From: Clostridia bacterium
Lineage (GTDB): Bacteria > Bacillota > Clostridia > Oscillospirales > CAG-272
NCBI GenBank assembly: GCA_017467815.1
Contig: JAFUKI010000173.1
Span: 1 to 64,000 of the forward strand
DNA: 64,000 nt
Reading direction: 5' to 3'
This document shows, piece by piece, positions 1-8,770 of the stretch. A program made the translations under genes and the position numbers. The notes under the pieces are model-generated. The model made no database searches. It was not told the DNA's origin and saw only the letters and a list, made by a program, of their open reading frames with translations. The first letter of the stretch is position 1; every line of letters starts with the position of its first letter.

Positions 1-1039
1 CAACTTCTGCGTGTGCTTCTGCGCTCCTGTAGATGGCGTCCAGGATTCTCTGGATGGTGAGAGCGTCTTCCATGGGGGAGATGGGGGTCTTGTCTTCGTT
101 GATACATTCTATGAAGTGCTTGATTTCTTCTGCAAAGAAGTTGTTGGGTACTACTTCCGGCTGGTATTCGCACAGGTAGCCTTCTTCGTCTTCACCGTAT
201 ACGGTCAGAGGTCCGAATGTACAGCCTGCCTTGGAACCATAGATCTGAGTGGTGTTTACTTCGGGACCGTTGATCGCCCATGCCACTTCCGCGATCATGG
301 TCTTGCCATCCTCGAAGCGAATGAAGATGTTGGCGGAGTCTTCGGTATCGAATACACCATTGCCCATGCCGAAGGGCATCCATCTTTCGATACCCTTGGT
401 CTGGAAATCACCGATGCGGTAGGATACTTCAGCGGATACGGAGACCGGCTTGGGTCTGTCCATCAGATACCATGTACGGTCGATGGCGTGTACACCGATG
501 TCCAGAACGGAACCGCCGCCTGCCAGTGCCTTTTCGGTAAACCAACCACCAGGAGTACCTCTGCGACGGATGTACTGGGTTCTTGCGGCATATATGTCAC
601 CGAATACACCCTGTTCAAACAACTCACGCATTTTGATCTGTTCACCACCGTAACGGGTGACTACAGCCAGCATGAACTGTACGCCGGCTTCCTCTACTGC
701 CTTTTTCATTTCCAGCCCCTGTTCCAGTGTTGCTGCCAGCGGCTTTTCACACAGAATGTGCTTACCTGCCTTTGCAGCGGCAATACATTCCGGTGCGTGT
801 GCTGCAGTCCAGGTGCAGATGTCAATGTAGTCCACGTCCACATTGGCAAGCAGTTCTTCCACGGATGCGAAATAGTGGGGAATGCCGAACTTTTCAGCCG
901 CAGCCTGTGCTCTTTCGGGAACGATGTCCGCGATGGCAACCACTTCCACAATGTCCTTCAGGTCTTCATATGCGGGCAGATGGGCACCTGTACCGATACC
1001 ACCTGCGCCGACAATACCTACTCTCAGTTTCTTAGCCAT
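1..1039 (-). CDS. Gfo/Idh/MocA family oxidoreductase (C-terminus cut by window edge)
   Basis: NAD(P)-dependent sugar or inositol-type dehydrogenase. Reading from 1039 downward, the protein starts MAKKLRVGIVGAGGIGTGAH, a Rossmann fold with the GxGxxG motif at about residues 9-14, followed by the family EKP signature (CEKPL) near residue 95 and a GGGSVLDIGVHAID stretch, where the conserved Asp and His of the C-terminal Gfo/Idh domain lie. The start is supported by AGAGGAAA upstream. The frame stays open to base 1, so the last residues are missing. It is the last seen gene of a minus-strand run beginning with the SGNH genes, about 66 nt after the membrane protein. The substrate cannot be told from sequence. 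Confidence 0.9.
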   Translation of the reverse strand, partial: MAKKLRVGIVGAGGIGTGAHLPAYEDLKDIVEVVAIADIVPERAQAAAEKFGIPHYFASVEELLANVDVDYIDICTWTAAHAPECIAAAKAGKHILCEKPLAATLEQGLEMKKAVEEAGVQFMLAVVTRYGGEQIKMRELFEQGVFGDIYAARTQYIRRRGTPGGWFTEKALAGGGSVLDIGVHAIDRTWYLMDRPKPVSVSAEVSYRIGDFQTKGIERWMPFGMGNGVFDTEDSANIFIRFEDGKTMIAEVAWAINGPEVNTTQIYGSKAGCTFGPLTVYGEDEEGYLCEYQPEVVPNNFFAEEIKHFIECINEDKTPISPMEDALTIQRILDAIYRSAEAHAEV

Positions 1040-1105
1040 ATTCTTTTTCCTCTTTATCGAATATATTCGATAATTCCTTTCTGGAATTAAATTTTTCTGA
1101 ATTTT

Positions 1106-1645
1106 TCAATCTTTTTCAGTCAGTGCAAATGATACGGACAGAAGCGCCGCCATAATGCACAGTACCGATATTTCCGGCAGCCACTCAATGAACGGTACCG
1201 GCGGATCGGCGAAAATATAATATTGGGTGTCCTCCACAAATATGTGGTACACAAGGGGCAGGGCAAACAGGGGATACAGGAGCTTCTTCGTGGGAATTAC
1301 GCCCAGTAAAGTCAGGGAATACACGCTGAGTACCGTCAGATACAGAATCACACACAGGAATGTGTGGATCTGGGTATCAAAGGTGTTGGCTTTCAGGATA
1401 AAAAACACCACACCCAGAAATACCGATACACAGGTAAGACGCACTTCCCTGCCGAAAAAGCATACCACGGCAATGAACAGCACCGCTGCCGCAACCGGGA
1501 AGATGTAATGTATCACAAGATCCAGTCCCCCGATGGGGGTCTTCACAAAATAGACCGTACGGATCACCGCTGCGGCAAGCATGAAAAGCACGGAAAGGAT
1601 CACAGCGGGATGTCCGGGTCTCACGAAATAAGGGGAATACTTCAC
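1106..1645 (-). CDS. hypothetical integral membrane protein
   Basis: I do not recognise the family. The roughly 179-residue product is almost wholly hydrophobic, with about five or six predicted membrane helices, short charged links such as FFGREVR, and a charged end (TEKD). An ATG at 1669 would add eight residues but has no ribosome site, whereas a GTG at 1645 follows AAAGGAG with good spacing, so I chose the GTG. It lies closely downstream of the third SGNH gene and before the oxidoreductase, and is probably co-transcribed with them. Function unknown. Confidence 0.65.
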   Translation of the reverse strand: MKYSPYFVRPGHPAVILSVLFMLAAAVIRTVYFVKTPIGGLDLVIHYIFPVAAAVLFIAVVCFFGREVRLTCVSVFLGVVFFILKANTFDTQIHTFLCVILYLTVLSVYSLTLLGVIPTKKLLYPLFALPLVYHIFVEDTQYYIFADPPVPFIEWLPEISVLCIMAALLSVSFALTEKD

Positions 1646-1682
1646 GGGCAAGGCTCCTTTCGTTTTCATGAGATATTTTCAG

Positions 1683-2489
1683 TTACCACTTCGCGTGGGC
1701 ATTGTGTACGCCGCCCTTGCCGATGAAGCCGACCTGGGAAAAGTCTTCGGGATGATTGCGGATGATGTAGTCTATGTAGGACATAACCATCTGCGCCGTA
1801 AACCAGTAGCCGGCTGCGTTCATGTGTCCGGCAAGATAAAAATTCTCTCTGAACTTTTTATCGTATACCGGGGCATAGGCGGTCAAATCCAATACATACG
1901 CAAACGCAAACATCTCTGCAAGTTCATGGAGCAGTGCTTCGTGTGCTTCCACCTTGGCAGTCCATTCTGCAGAATCCCCTTCGGCACGGGGTATGGTCAT
2001 CATAAAAATGCGGGATTTCGGGGAAATTTCTCTGTATTTCTGGATAATCTTACCGTAATATCCGGCGAAAGTGGGTTTGTTGTTTTCGGGATTGGTGAGA
2101 TCAATATCGGCGGTGGTGCCCAATTCAATCTTGGTGTTGCAGAGATCGTTTAAGCCAAGCGCCAATATGTATGCCTGACAAGCCAATTCCGGATTCCAGA
2201 AATCTCTGTCCGCCGCAAAGCTGTTGCAGTATTCCTCTGCAGTCATGCCGCCGCGGGAAAAATTGTACACCTTTGTACCGGTGGCTCTGGCAATGTACTG
2301 TCCCCAGGAGTATTCATAATAATCATTATACCCTGCTTTTCCGGATTCGTCAAGGGATTCATGTTCACCGGAAGCAAGACTGTCGCCGATACAGCCGATG
2401 GTACGGAAGATTGCCGTCATACCCCCGTCGGGCTTGATGACATCCAGGGGTTTCTCCCCTTCAATGGCGTAGTATTTTGTAATATCCAT
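1683..2489 (-). CDS. SGNH/GDSL-type hydrolase, tandem copy 3 of 3
   Basis: Predicted SGNH-fold esterase or deacylase of about 268 residues, cytoplasmic (no signal peptide). Block I GDS has Ser37 (CIGDSLASGE); the block II Gly sits in NFSRGGM (about residue 80); block III GLND has Asn114; block V has His222 in YLAGHMNAAGY. The Asp normally three residues before the His (DxxH) is absent (Leu here), so the enzyme would use a Ser-His dyad or another acid. It is the last copy transcribed from the promoter near 4200. The first about 42 and last about 60 residues are nearly identical to the other two copies, while the middle differs. The substrate is unknown; sugar acetyl or acyl esters are a guess from the neighbouring dehydrogenase. 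Confidence 0.85.
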   Translation of the reverse strand: MDITKYYAIEGEKPLDVIKPDGGMTAIFRTIGCIGDSLASGEHESLDESGKAGYNDYYEYSWGQYIARATGTKVYNFSRGGMTAEEYCNSFAADRDFWNPELACQAYILALGLNDLCNTKIELGTTADIDLTNPENNKPTFAGYYGKIIQKYREISPKSRIFMMTIPRAEGDSAEWTAKVEAHEALLHELAEMFAFAYVLDLTAYAPVYDKKFRENFYLAGHMNAAGYWFTAQMVMSYIDYIIRNHPEDFSQVGFIGKGGVHNAHAKW

Positions 2490-2512
2490 ATTCTTTCATC
2501 CAATCTGTCAGT

Positions 2513-3313
2513 TTACCACTTGACGTGGGCATTGTGAACGCCGCCCTTACCGATGAAGCCTACCTGAGAAAAATCTTCCGGATGATTGCGGATGATGTAG
2601 TCGATGTAGGACATAAACATCTGCGCGGTAAACCAGTAGCCGGATGCGTTCATGTGGCCGCCGAGGAAGAAGGTTTCGCGGAATTTTTCATCGTAGCAGG
2701 GGGCATACCGATTGAGGTCCAGTACGTAGGTGAACTCGAACATTTCCGCCATGTCATACAGCACTGCCGTATGTTTTTTCACCTTTTCGATACGTTCTTC
2801 CGTATCTGTCACGCTGCGGGGAATGGTGACCAGAAAGAAACGGGATTTCGGCGAGATCTCCCTGTATTTCATGAGAATTCTGCCGTAATATCCGGCGAAG
2901 GTCGGTTTGCTGTTTTCGGGAGCTTCCATATCAATATCCCCGGCGGTACCGATCTCCATCCGCTTCAGGTCATTGACGCCCAGTGCCATAATGTATGCCT
3001 GACTGGCCAGTTCCGGGTTCCAGAAATCTCTTTCCGCCGCAAAACGCTCCCAGTATGCCGCCGCGGTCATGCCGCCTTTGGAAAAATTATACACCTTTAC
3101 GCCGATGGCTCTGGCGATATACTGTCCCCAGGAATATTCGTAATAATCGTGATACCCCTTATCTCCGTCTTCCCTGGTGGATTCCAGTTCTCCGGATGCC
3201 AGGCTGTCCCCGATACAGGCGATAGTACGGAAAATTGCCGTCATCCCCCCGTCGGGTTTGATCACATCCAGGGGCTTCTCCCCTTCGATGGCGTAGTATT
3301 TTGTAATATCCAT
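2513..3313 (-). CDS. SGNH/GDSL-type hydrolase, tandem copy 2 of 3
   Basis: Second of three paralogues (266 residues). It carries GDS with Ser37, the block II Gly in NFSKGGM, block III GVND, and block V as FFLGGHMNASGY, again without the usual Asp before the catalytic His. A 23-nt spacer separates it from each neighbour, and the two spacers are similar (both contain TGACAGATTGGA), so the duplicated unit is gene plus spacer. Differences from the other copies concentrate around residues 43-55, 85-130 and 165-215, which in this fold form the loops around the active site. That pattern suggests diverged substrate range, but this is inference. Confidence 0.85.
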   Translation of the reverse strand: MDITKYYAIEGEKPLDVIKPDGGMTAIFRTIACIGDSLASGELESTREDGDKGYHDYYEYSWGQYIARAIGVKVYNFSKGGMTAAAYWERFAAERDFWNPELASQAYIMALGVNDLKRMEIGTAGDIDMEAPENSKPTFAGYYGRILMKYREISPKSRFFLVTIPRSVTDTEERIEKVKKHTAVLYDMAEMFEFTYVLDLNRYAPCYDEKFRETFFLGGHMNASGYWFTAQMFMSYIDYIIRNHPEDFSQVGFIGKGGVHNAHVKW

Positions 3314-3336
3314 ACTCTTACGTCCAATCTGTCAAT

Positions 3337-4149
3337 TTACCACTTTGCATGGGCATTGTGTACACCGCCCTTACCGATAAAGCCTGCCTGGGTAAAATCT
3401 TCCGGATGATTCCGGATGATGTAGTCGATGTAGGACATGGTCATCTGTGCGGTGAGCCAGTAGCCGGCTGCGTTCATATGTCCGCCCAGATAGAAGTTTT
3501 CCTTGAATTTTTCGTCATACACCGGTGCGTATTTATGGAAGTCCAGTACATAGGTAAATGCAAACAGTTCCGCCATCTGGTGAAGCAGGGCGGCATAGGC
3601 TTCCTTCAGCTGTACGCAGATCTCCGGGTCGGAAGTTTCTTTTGGCATGGTCATCAGGAAGAAACGGGCTTTCGGCGAGATCTCCTTGTATTTCTGGATG
3701 ATTCTGCCGTACCAGCCTGCCAGAGTATGCTTATTGTTTTCCGGGTTTTCCAAGTCGATATCGTCAATGGTTCCCAGATAATTGAAGCTGCGGCCGAACA
3801 TAACTTCATTGTAACCCATGGCAATGATATATGCCTGACTGGCGTATTCTTCACCGTAAAATCCGTTATCCGGTGCAAATCCCTTATGGAAAGCATCCGC
3901 AGTCATACCGCCGCGGGAGAAGTTATATACCTTACAGCCCACAGCTCTTGCGATATGCTGACCCCAGGAATATTCGTACATATCGTGGTAGCCTTTTTCG
4001 CCGTCATCGTTTGTGGATTCAAACTCACCGGAAGCCAGGCTGTCTCCGATACAGGAAATGGTACGGAAAATGCCTGTCAGACCGCCGTCCGGTTTGATGA
4101 CATCCAGGGGCTTTTCCCCTTCCATAGCATAATACTTTGTAATATCCAT
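3337..4149 (-). CDS. SGNH/GDSL-type hydrolase, tandem copy 1 of 3 (promoter-proximal)
   Basis: First transcribed copy (270 residues), with the best ribosome site of the three (AAAGGAG upstream of the ATG). Block I is CIGDSLASGEF with Ser37. Block III is GYNEV, keeping the Asn but with Glu in place of the usual Asp after it, and preceding an insertion of about four residues (MFGRSFNYLG) that the other copies lack. Block V is FYLGGHMNAAGY, without the usual DxxH Asp. A promoter at 4188-4216 reads toward it. Enzyme class is well supported; substrate is not. Confidence 0.85.
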   Translation of the reverse strand: MDITKYYAMEGEKPLDVIKPDGGLTGIFRTISCIGDSLASGEFESTNDDGEKGYHDMYEYSWGQHIARAVGCKVYNFSRGGMTADAFHKGFAPDNGFYGEEYASQAYIIAMGYNEVMFGRSFNYLGTIDDIDLENPENNKHTLAGWYGRIIQKYKEISPKARFFLMTMPKETSDPEICVQLKEAYAALLHQMAELFAFTYVLDFHKYAPVYDEKFKENFYLGGHMNAAGYWLTAQMTMSYIDYIIRNHPEDFTQAGFIGKGGVHNAHAKW

Positions 4150-4187
4150 TGCAAACTCCTTTTCGGGAATTGATTTTATACATGAAC

Positions 4188-4216
4188 AGTATAACAGAAA
4201 TTTCGCCGCTGTGCAA
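4188..4216 (-). promoter_or_regulatory. sigma-A promoter for the SGNH operon
   Basis: On the minus strand TTGCAC and TATACT are separated by 17 nt, about 40 nt upstream of the first SGNH start. Confidence 0.7.
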
Positions 4217-4308
4217 GGGGTTGTCGGATATTGCCGGCATTTTTTCTCGCAGAGAAGGGGTAAAAATACTGCTTTCCGAAAAAATATGTCCGATTTCGTC
4301 CATATCTC

Positions 4309-4337
4309 TTGCTATCTTCCGAAAAATCTGCTATAGT
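4309..4337 (+). promoter_or_regulatory. sigma-A promoter for pyk
   Basis: TTGCTA and TATAGT with a 17-nt spacer, ending about 43 nt before the pyruvate kinase start. Confidence 0.65.
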
Positions 4338-4379
4338 ATATAATAGGTAAATTTTCGAATATGTCAGGAGGACATATCT

Positions 4380-5810
4380 ATGCTGAAAACAAAAATCGTA
4401 TGTACACTGGGACCTGCGTCCAACAGTGAAGAAATGATAGAAAAGCTCATCCGGGCGGGTATGAATGTGGCGCGGCTGAACTTCTCCCACGGTACACATG
4501 AAGAACACGCTGAAGTGATCGACCGATTGAAAAAAGCAAGAACCCGTCTGCAGGTGCCTCTTGCGATCATGCTGGACACCAAGGGACCGGAGATCCGTTT
4601 ATGTAAATTTGCTGATGGGGAAGCAGTACTGCAGACAGGGAACATATTTACCCTGACCACGGAAGATGTGATCGGTGACAGCACGAAGGTTTCCATTACC
4701 TATCCGAATCTGCCGAAAGAACTGAAGGCGGGGGATGCCGTTCTGCTGGATGACGGCAATATTTCCCTGACTGTCCTGGAATGCACGGACAAGGAGATCC
4801 GCTGTACTGTTGCCTATGGCGGCGTGATCAAAAGCGGCAAGGGTGTGAATATCCCAAACATTCATCTGGACATGGTCCATCTCAGCGACAAGGACAAGAG
4901 TGACCTGATCTTCGGTATTGAGCAGGATGTGGACTTTATTGCTGCCAGCTTCATGCGGAACAAGGCGGATGTGATCGGAATGCGGAAATTCCTCGACTAC
5001 AACGGTGGTCACGACATCAAGATCATCTCCAAGATCGAGAATCTGGAAGGTGTGGACAATTTTGACGAGATCCTGAATGAATCCGACGGTATTATGGTTG
5101 CCAGAGGGGACATGGGTGTGGAAGTGAATTTTGAAAAACTGCCGGGTATTCAGAAGCGGTTTATCAAAGCCTGCTACCAAAGCGGCAAAATGGTCATCAC
5201 CGCCACCCAGATGCTGGAGTCCATGATCGAACACTCCAACCCCACCAGAGCCGAAATTTCCGATGTTGCCAATGCGGTATTTGACGGTACCAGCGCCGTA
5301 ATGCTCTCCGGTGAAACTGCGGTGGGCAAATACCCTCTCCGTGCTGTGGCTGCTATGGCAAAAATTGCAGAACAGGCGGAACAGGATGCGGTACTGCTCA
5401 ACGCCTACGACAACATGAGCTACAAAATGGATTACGACGACATCACCAACGCCATCTGCGACGCTGCCTGCACCACCGCCAAGGACAGCCGCGCCGGTGC
5501 CATTATCACCATGACCGCATCCGGCAGAAGCGCCCGCCGTATGTCCAAGTTCCGTCCCACCCAGCCCATCGTCGCCGCTACTCCCATCGAAAAAACCTAC
5601 CATCAGCTGGCGCTCTCCTGGGGTGTTTACCCGGTTCTTGCCAGACTGCAGGAAAGCCAGGAAAACCTGATCCGCCACGCCATCGACTGTGCCAAGCAGA
5701 TCGACGTTGTTTCCGAGGGAGATCGTGTGGTTGTCTGTGCCGGTGTGCCGGTTGGTCTTCCGGGTACCACAAATCTGCTGAAGGTCGAAGTGATCGGCGG
5801 ACGGGAATGA
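4380..5810 (+). CDS. pyk: pyruvate kinase
   Basis: Catalyses the last step of glycolysis, phosphoenolpyruvate plus ADP to pyruvate plus ATP, in the cytoplasm. The 476-residue product begins MLKTKIVCTLGPAS, the typical N-terminus. It contains the substrate-binding MLDTKGPEIR, the active-site signature IISKIENLEGVDNFDEI and the MVARGDMGVE and TATQMLESM segments, then the allosteric C-domain. It has the standard length and lacks the extra PEP-utiliser-like C-terminal domain found in Bacillus enzymes. AGGAGG precedes the ATG by 8 nt. It stands alone, with its own promoter and a strong terminator. Confidence 0.98.
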   Translation: MLKTKIVCTLGPASNSEEMIEKLIRAGMNVARLNFSHGTHEEHAEVIDRLKKARTRLQVPLAIMLDTKGPEIRLCKFADGEAVLQTGNIFTLTTEDVIGDSTKVSITYPNLPKELKAGDAVLLDDGNISLTVLECTDKEIRCTVAYGGVIKSGKGVNIPNIHLDMVHLSDKDKSDLIFGIEQDVDFIAASFMRNKADVIGMRKFLDYNGGHDIKIISKIENLEGVDNFDEILNESDGIMVARGDMGVEVNFEKLPGIQKRFIKACYQSGKMVITATQMLESMIEHSNPTRAEISDVANAVFDGTSAVMLSGETAVGKYPLRAVAAMAKIAEQAEQDAVLLNAYDNMSYKMDYDDITNAICDAACTTAKDSRAGAIITMTASGRSARRMSKFRPTQPIVAATPIEKTYHQLALSWGVYPVLARLQESQENLIRHAIDCAKQIDVVSEGDRVVVCAGVPVGLPGTTNLLKVEVIGGRE

Positions 5811-5870
5811 TCGGAATACGGAGTTTAACCGGAAACAAAGTTTCAAACAGACGGATTGTATAATAAAAAT

Positions 5871-5920
5871 ACTGCAGAAATCACAGTTTGTATTACTGAG
5901 CATTTCTGCAGTGTTTTATT
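5871..5920 (+). terminator. intrinsic terminator of pyk
   Basis: Perfect 11-bp stem (ACTGCAGAAAT with ATTTCTGCAGT) around a 20-nt loop, followed by a T-rich run. Confidence 0.9.
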
Positions 5921-5929
5921 TTTGCATCG

Positions 5930-5970
5930 TAAAACTGCCGGAGAATTTTCATGCAAAAAATCCTCCGGCA
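5930..5970 (-). terminator. probable terminator of the galK-to-SecB-like operon
   Basis: On the minus strand an 8-bp perfect stem TGCCGGAG/CTCCGGCA follows the last gene by 15 nt and is followed by GTTTTACG, a weak T run. Confidence 0.55.
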
Positions 5971-5985
5971 AAAATATTCCATGAT

Positions 5986-6498
5986 TCAGTTCTGCTGCTG
6001 CGGCTGACCGGGCATCATGCCGATGATCACCGGGGGATTGCCGCTGGCGGAGGTGATTTCGCCTACCAGAAGTGCAATACGGGAGGAGATGTTTGCTATG
6101 ATGGGCATACAGTTTTTGCGGAATTCCGCTGCCACGTCCACGGTTTTCCAGTCCACTTCGTCCCTTGTGCCGGGGTTGAATACCAGCATTACCGCAAAGG
6201 ATACGGACAGTACGAAAGGTCCTTCCGGTTCAAATCTGAGGGTACGGTTATAGGTCACTTTCACACCTGTATTGCCCAGCACCTGCGCCACAACTGTATC
6301 CTTGCCGGTCAGCTTGTAGCCCTGTGCGCCGGCTTCGGGTTTGGTGGTTTCGTAGCTTATATTTTCCAGAAATACCCGGCGTTCTGCCAGAAAATAGCGG
6401 TTGAAATCCAGTCCGGACGCTTTGTTCTGTTCCGGCGCGGTACCGGGTGTATTCTGTTCTTCGGGCATTTCGTTATTTTTCTTTCCAAACAGTGCCAT
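5986..6498 (-). CDS. SecB-like fold protein (putative chaperone or export factor)
   Basis: Hypothetical 170-residue cytoplasmic protein. The first about 30 residues are charged and Pro/Gln-rich (PEEQNTPGTAPEQNK) and look disordered. Residues about 30-165 show the strand pattern of SecB-like proteins: a FLENISYETTKP opening strand, LRFEPEGPFVLSVSF, and a closing IANISSRIALLVGEITSASGNPPVI, which matches the SecB helix that contains a conserved Arg followed by a loop ending in PP. The fold assignment is by eye and needs structure prediction. It is the last gene of an operon with the WG-repeat membrane protein 30 nt upstream, so a role in that protein's export is possible but unproven. Confidence 0.55.
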   Translation of the reverse strand: MALFGKKNNEMPEEQNTPGTAPEQNKASGLDFNRYFLAERRVFLENISYETTKPEAGAQGYKLTGKDTVVAQVLGNTGVKVTYNRTLRFEPEGPFVLSVSFAVMLVFNPGTRDEVDWKTVDVAAEFRKNCMPIIANISSRIALLVGEITSASGNPPVIIGMMPGQPQQQN

Positions 6499-6528
6499 GA
6501 TGATCGTTTCCTTTGTCGTTAGTATTTT

Positions 6529-8259
6529 TTATTTTTCCATGATCTGGAATGCCTGCCAGCCCAGTTCGGCATCGTATGCCACAACCAGACCGGAGGATGC
6601 CTGAGAAATATATTCATAGGCAAAGGGGAGCACGATATTCCCTTCCGTGTCGATCATACCCACCCGTCCGTCTGCGGTGGTCAGTGCTGCCAGACCGTCC
6701 ACGAAGGGATCTGCGGCGGCATAGATCGGTTCCGCAATCCAGTTGCCCGTGTAATCCATCACGCCGAATCTGCCGTTCTTTTCCAGAAGGATCATACCGT
6801 CGCTGTAGCCGCGCAGTGTAAATCCGGCAGGCAGGGCGTGTTCCTTACCGTTTCGGTCCACAAGTACATCCTCATCAATGATGACGCGGATCACATTGTA
6901 CACCAGCAGTCCGGAATAGTCGATGATCTGCTTCCGCACCCGTACCAGTCCGTGATCCAGATAGAAGGATCCGATGGATTCAATGCCGTTTGTGAGAGGC
7001 ATACGGTAGGATGATATTACATACCGTTCATAGGCTTCCCAGTAATAGGACTGCACCTGACCCATGACCTTGTTGCCGTATTCATTGATGAAATACAACG
7101 CACCACGGTCGGTGTTTTCCGTTACTGCGGACAGACCGGAGCGGAAATTGAAGGCTTGCATAAACTTATGACCGGTCAGATCCGTTTCGTTTTTATAATA
7201 GGCGATCAGCGGCTTTTCGTACCGGGGGGAATTGATCTCCTCTGCTTTTTCTTCTTGCTGTCTTTCGTAGAACACCCGGTTCCGCTTTTCTTCATTCACC
7301 AGCGTGTCATACCATTCCTGCCATTCTTCATCCTTTTCCTGCTTGGCGTCCGCTTCTTCCTGCAGTCTGGTCTCCAGAGCTTCCTCTTCTTCCCAGACCT
7401 TTGTCAGTGCGGTATTGTCGGTCACGCCGTAGGAGGCAGGATAATCGAAATACAGACCTCTGTTGTCCCGTTCATCGTCATATTCCGCAAATGCAAAGGC
7501 GGAGCCGTCGTAGGACAGTTTGTACCATACCTTGACCATGCCTTCTTCCGCATCCCATTTCCAGCGGTAGAACAGGGGTGTGCCGTATTTGTCCCTGGTA
7601 TACCCCGGCTTGATCTGGGTTTCGTCAAACCGCATCATGGATTTCCCGTTTTTGTACAGCAGCTGGGTGTATTCCCCGTCATCGTACAGCATATAACCCA
7701 TGTACAGGGACAGTACGGGACGTTCTGCCTGTTCGGTTACGGTGCTGACGGTGATTTCGCCGGTATCATCCGGGTATTTGTATACGATTTTCTCCACATC
7801 CATGGTGGAAATGGAGTATGCGTCCGGCAGTTCCATGGGCAGGGTGATCCGTCCGAGGCGCATGGTATCGTGATTCCACGGTTTCTGCGAATCCGCATAT
7901 CCTTCGGCGGCAAGGGATTCTTTGCCGGGAATGTCGGTATGTTCGCCGGAAAGCAGTGCCGTGTCGATCACGTTGACTATGTTTTTGTCTTCTTTCACGG
8001 TTTCCGGCAGAATCGGGGTTGTTTCAGCGGTGGTTTCCGTTGTGTCCGCCGTTGTTTCAGATTCCGGCTCTGCGGTTTCCGTACTGTCCGTTTCCGGGAT
8101 CATCAGCTGGGAATTTGTCTCCACACCTGCCGATTCTTCCGGTTTCTCCCCGTATTTTTCAATCACATGGGGAAATACGGCGAATGCTATCCCGAATACG
8201 ATCACTGCCGCTGCGATCCGGGACAGGTATTTCTTATATTTCTCAATATTGTAACTCAT
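6529..8259 (-). CDS. membrane-anchored WG-repeat protein
   Basis: About 576 residues. A single membrane helix (YLSRIAAAVIVFGIAFAVFP, about residues 11-30) is followed by a Thr/Glu-rich low-complexity stalk (about residues 45-90), and the rest is probably outside the cell. The C-terminal about 100 residues hold WG (KWGF/Y-type) beta repeats such as RFGVMDYTGNWIAEPIY and RVGMIDTEGNIVLPFAY. WG repeats are thought to serve in binding, with no known catalysis. I chose the ATG at 8259, which avoids overlap with rlmH; a GTG at 8334 inside rlmH would add 25 residues. The middle region has no recognised domain. Confidence 0.7.
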   Translation of the reverse strand: MSYNIEKYKKYLSRIAAAVIVFGIAFAVFPHVIEKYGEKPEESAGVETNSQLMIPETDSTETAEPESETTADTTETTAETTPILPETVKEDKNIVNVIDTALLSGEHTDIPGKESLAAEGYADSQKPWNHDTMRLGRITLPMELPDAYSISTMDVEKIVYKYPDDTGEITVSTVTEQAERPVLSLYMGYMLYDDGEYTQLLYKNGKSMMRFDETQIKPGYTRDKYGTPLFYRWKWDAEEGMVKVWYKLSYDGSAFAFAEYDDERDNRGLYFDYPASYGVTDNTALTKVWEEEEALETRLQEEADAKQEKDEEWQEWYDTLVNEEKRNRVFYERQQEEKAEEINSPRYEKPLIAYYKNETDLTGHKFMQAFNFRSGLSAVTENTDRGALYFINEYGNKVMGQVQSYYWEAYERYVISSYRMPLTNGIESIGSFYLDHGLVRVRKQIIDYSGLLVYNVIRVIIDEDVLVDRNGKEHALPAGFTLRGYSDGMILLEKNGRFGVMDYTGNWIAEPIYAAADPFVDGLAALTTADGRVGMIDTEGNIVLPFAYEYISQASSGLVVAYDAELGWQAFQIMEK

Positions 8260-8293
8260 TTTCTGTAGGATTTTCTGTCGAAGATCCGATCCT

Positions 8294-8770
8294 TTACTTA
8301 TGGTATCGAGAACCTTTGTTGATCTCGAAAGCACGGTATACCGCTTCGCTGAGCACCAGTCTGGCTAACTTATGGGGCAGAGTCAGGCGGGAGAGGGACA
8401 GACGGAAATCCGCCGCCTTTTTCACCCGTTCCGACAGACCGTAGGAAGAACCGATGATAAACGCCGCGCCGCTTTTGCCGGACAAAGCCGCATTGTCAAG
8501 CATGGCTGCCAGTTCTTCGGAGGAAGTCTGTTTCCCCTCCACGCACAGGGCAATCACATAATACTGTCTGGGAATTTCCGCCAGTATACGGTCGGCTTCC
8601 TTTTCCAGTGCATTGCGGATCTCTGCCGGAGAGGGGTCGGAGGACAGGGCTTCCGGTTTCAGGTCGCGGGTTTCCACCGTACCGCTGCCCATTCGTTTGT
8701 AATACTCTCCGCACAGGGTCTCGTATCCTTTTTCCGTGGTTCCGCCAAGGGATATGATTTTTATTTTCAT
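8294..8770 (-). CDS. rlmH: 23S rRNA (pseudouridine1915-N3)-methyltransferase
   Basis: SPOUT methyltransferase RlmH, which methylates pseudouridine 1915 in helix 69 of 23S rRNA in assembled ribosomes using SAM. The 158-residue length from the chosen ATG is standard. Diagnostic features are MKIKIISLGG at the start, the SAM-knot stretch FIIGSSYGLSERVKK (normally IGGxxG), and the conserved C-terminus YRAFEINKGSRYHK. A longer open frame upstream lacks family similarity, so the start at 8770 is preferred; it overlaps the end of the preceding gene by ATGA, indicating translational coupling. Confidence 0.95.
   Translation of the reverse strand: MKIKIISLGGTTEKGYETLCGEYYKRMGSGTVETRDLKPEALSSDPSPAEIRNALEKEADRILAEIPRQYYVIALCVEGKQTSSEELAAMLDNAALSGKSGAAFIIGSSYGLSERVKKAADFRLSLSRLTLPHKLARLVLSEAVYRAFEINKGSRYHK

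Noticed and set aside
11-1090. Plus-strand open frame at the left edge
   Set aside because: Complement of a clear Gfo/Idh/MocA gene with ribosome site on the minus strand.
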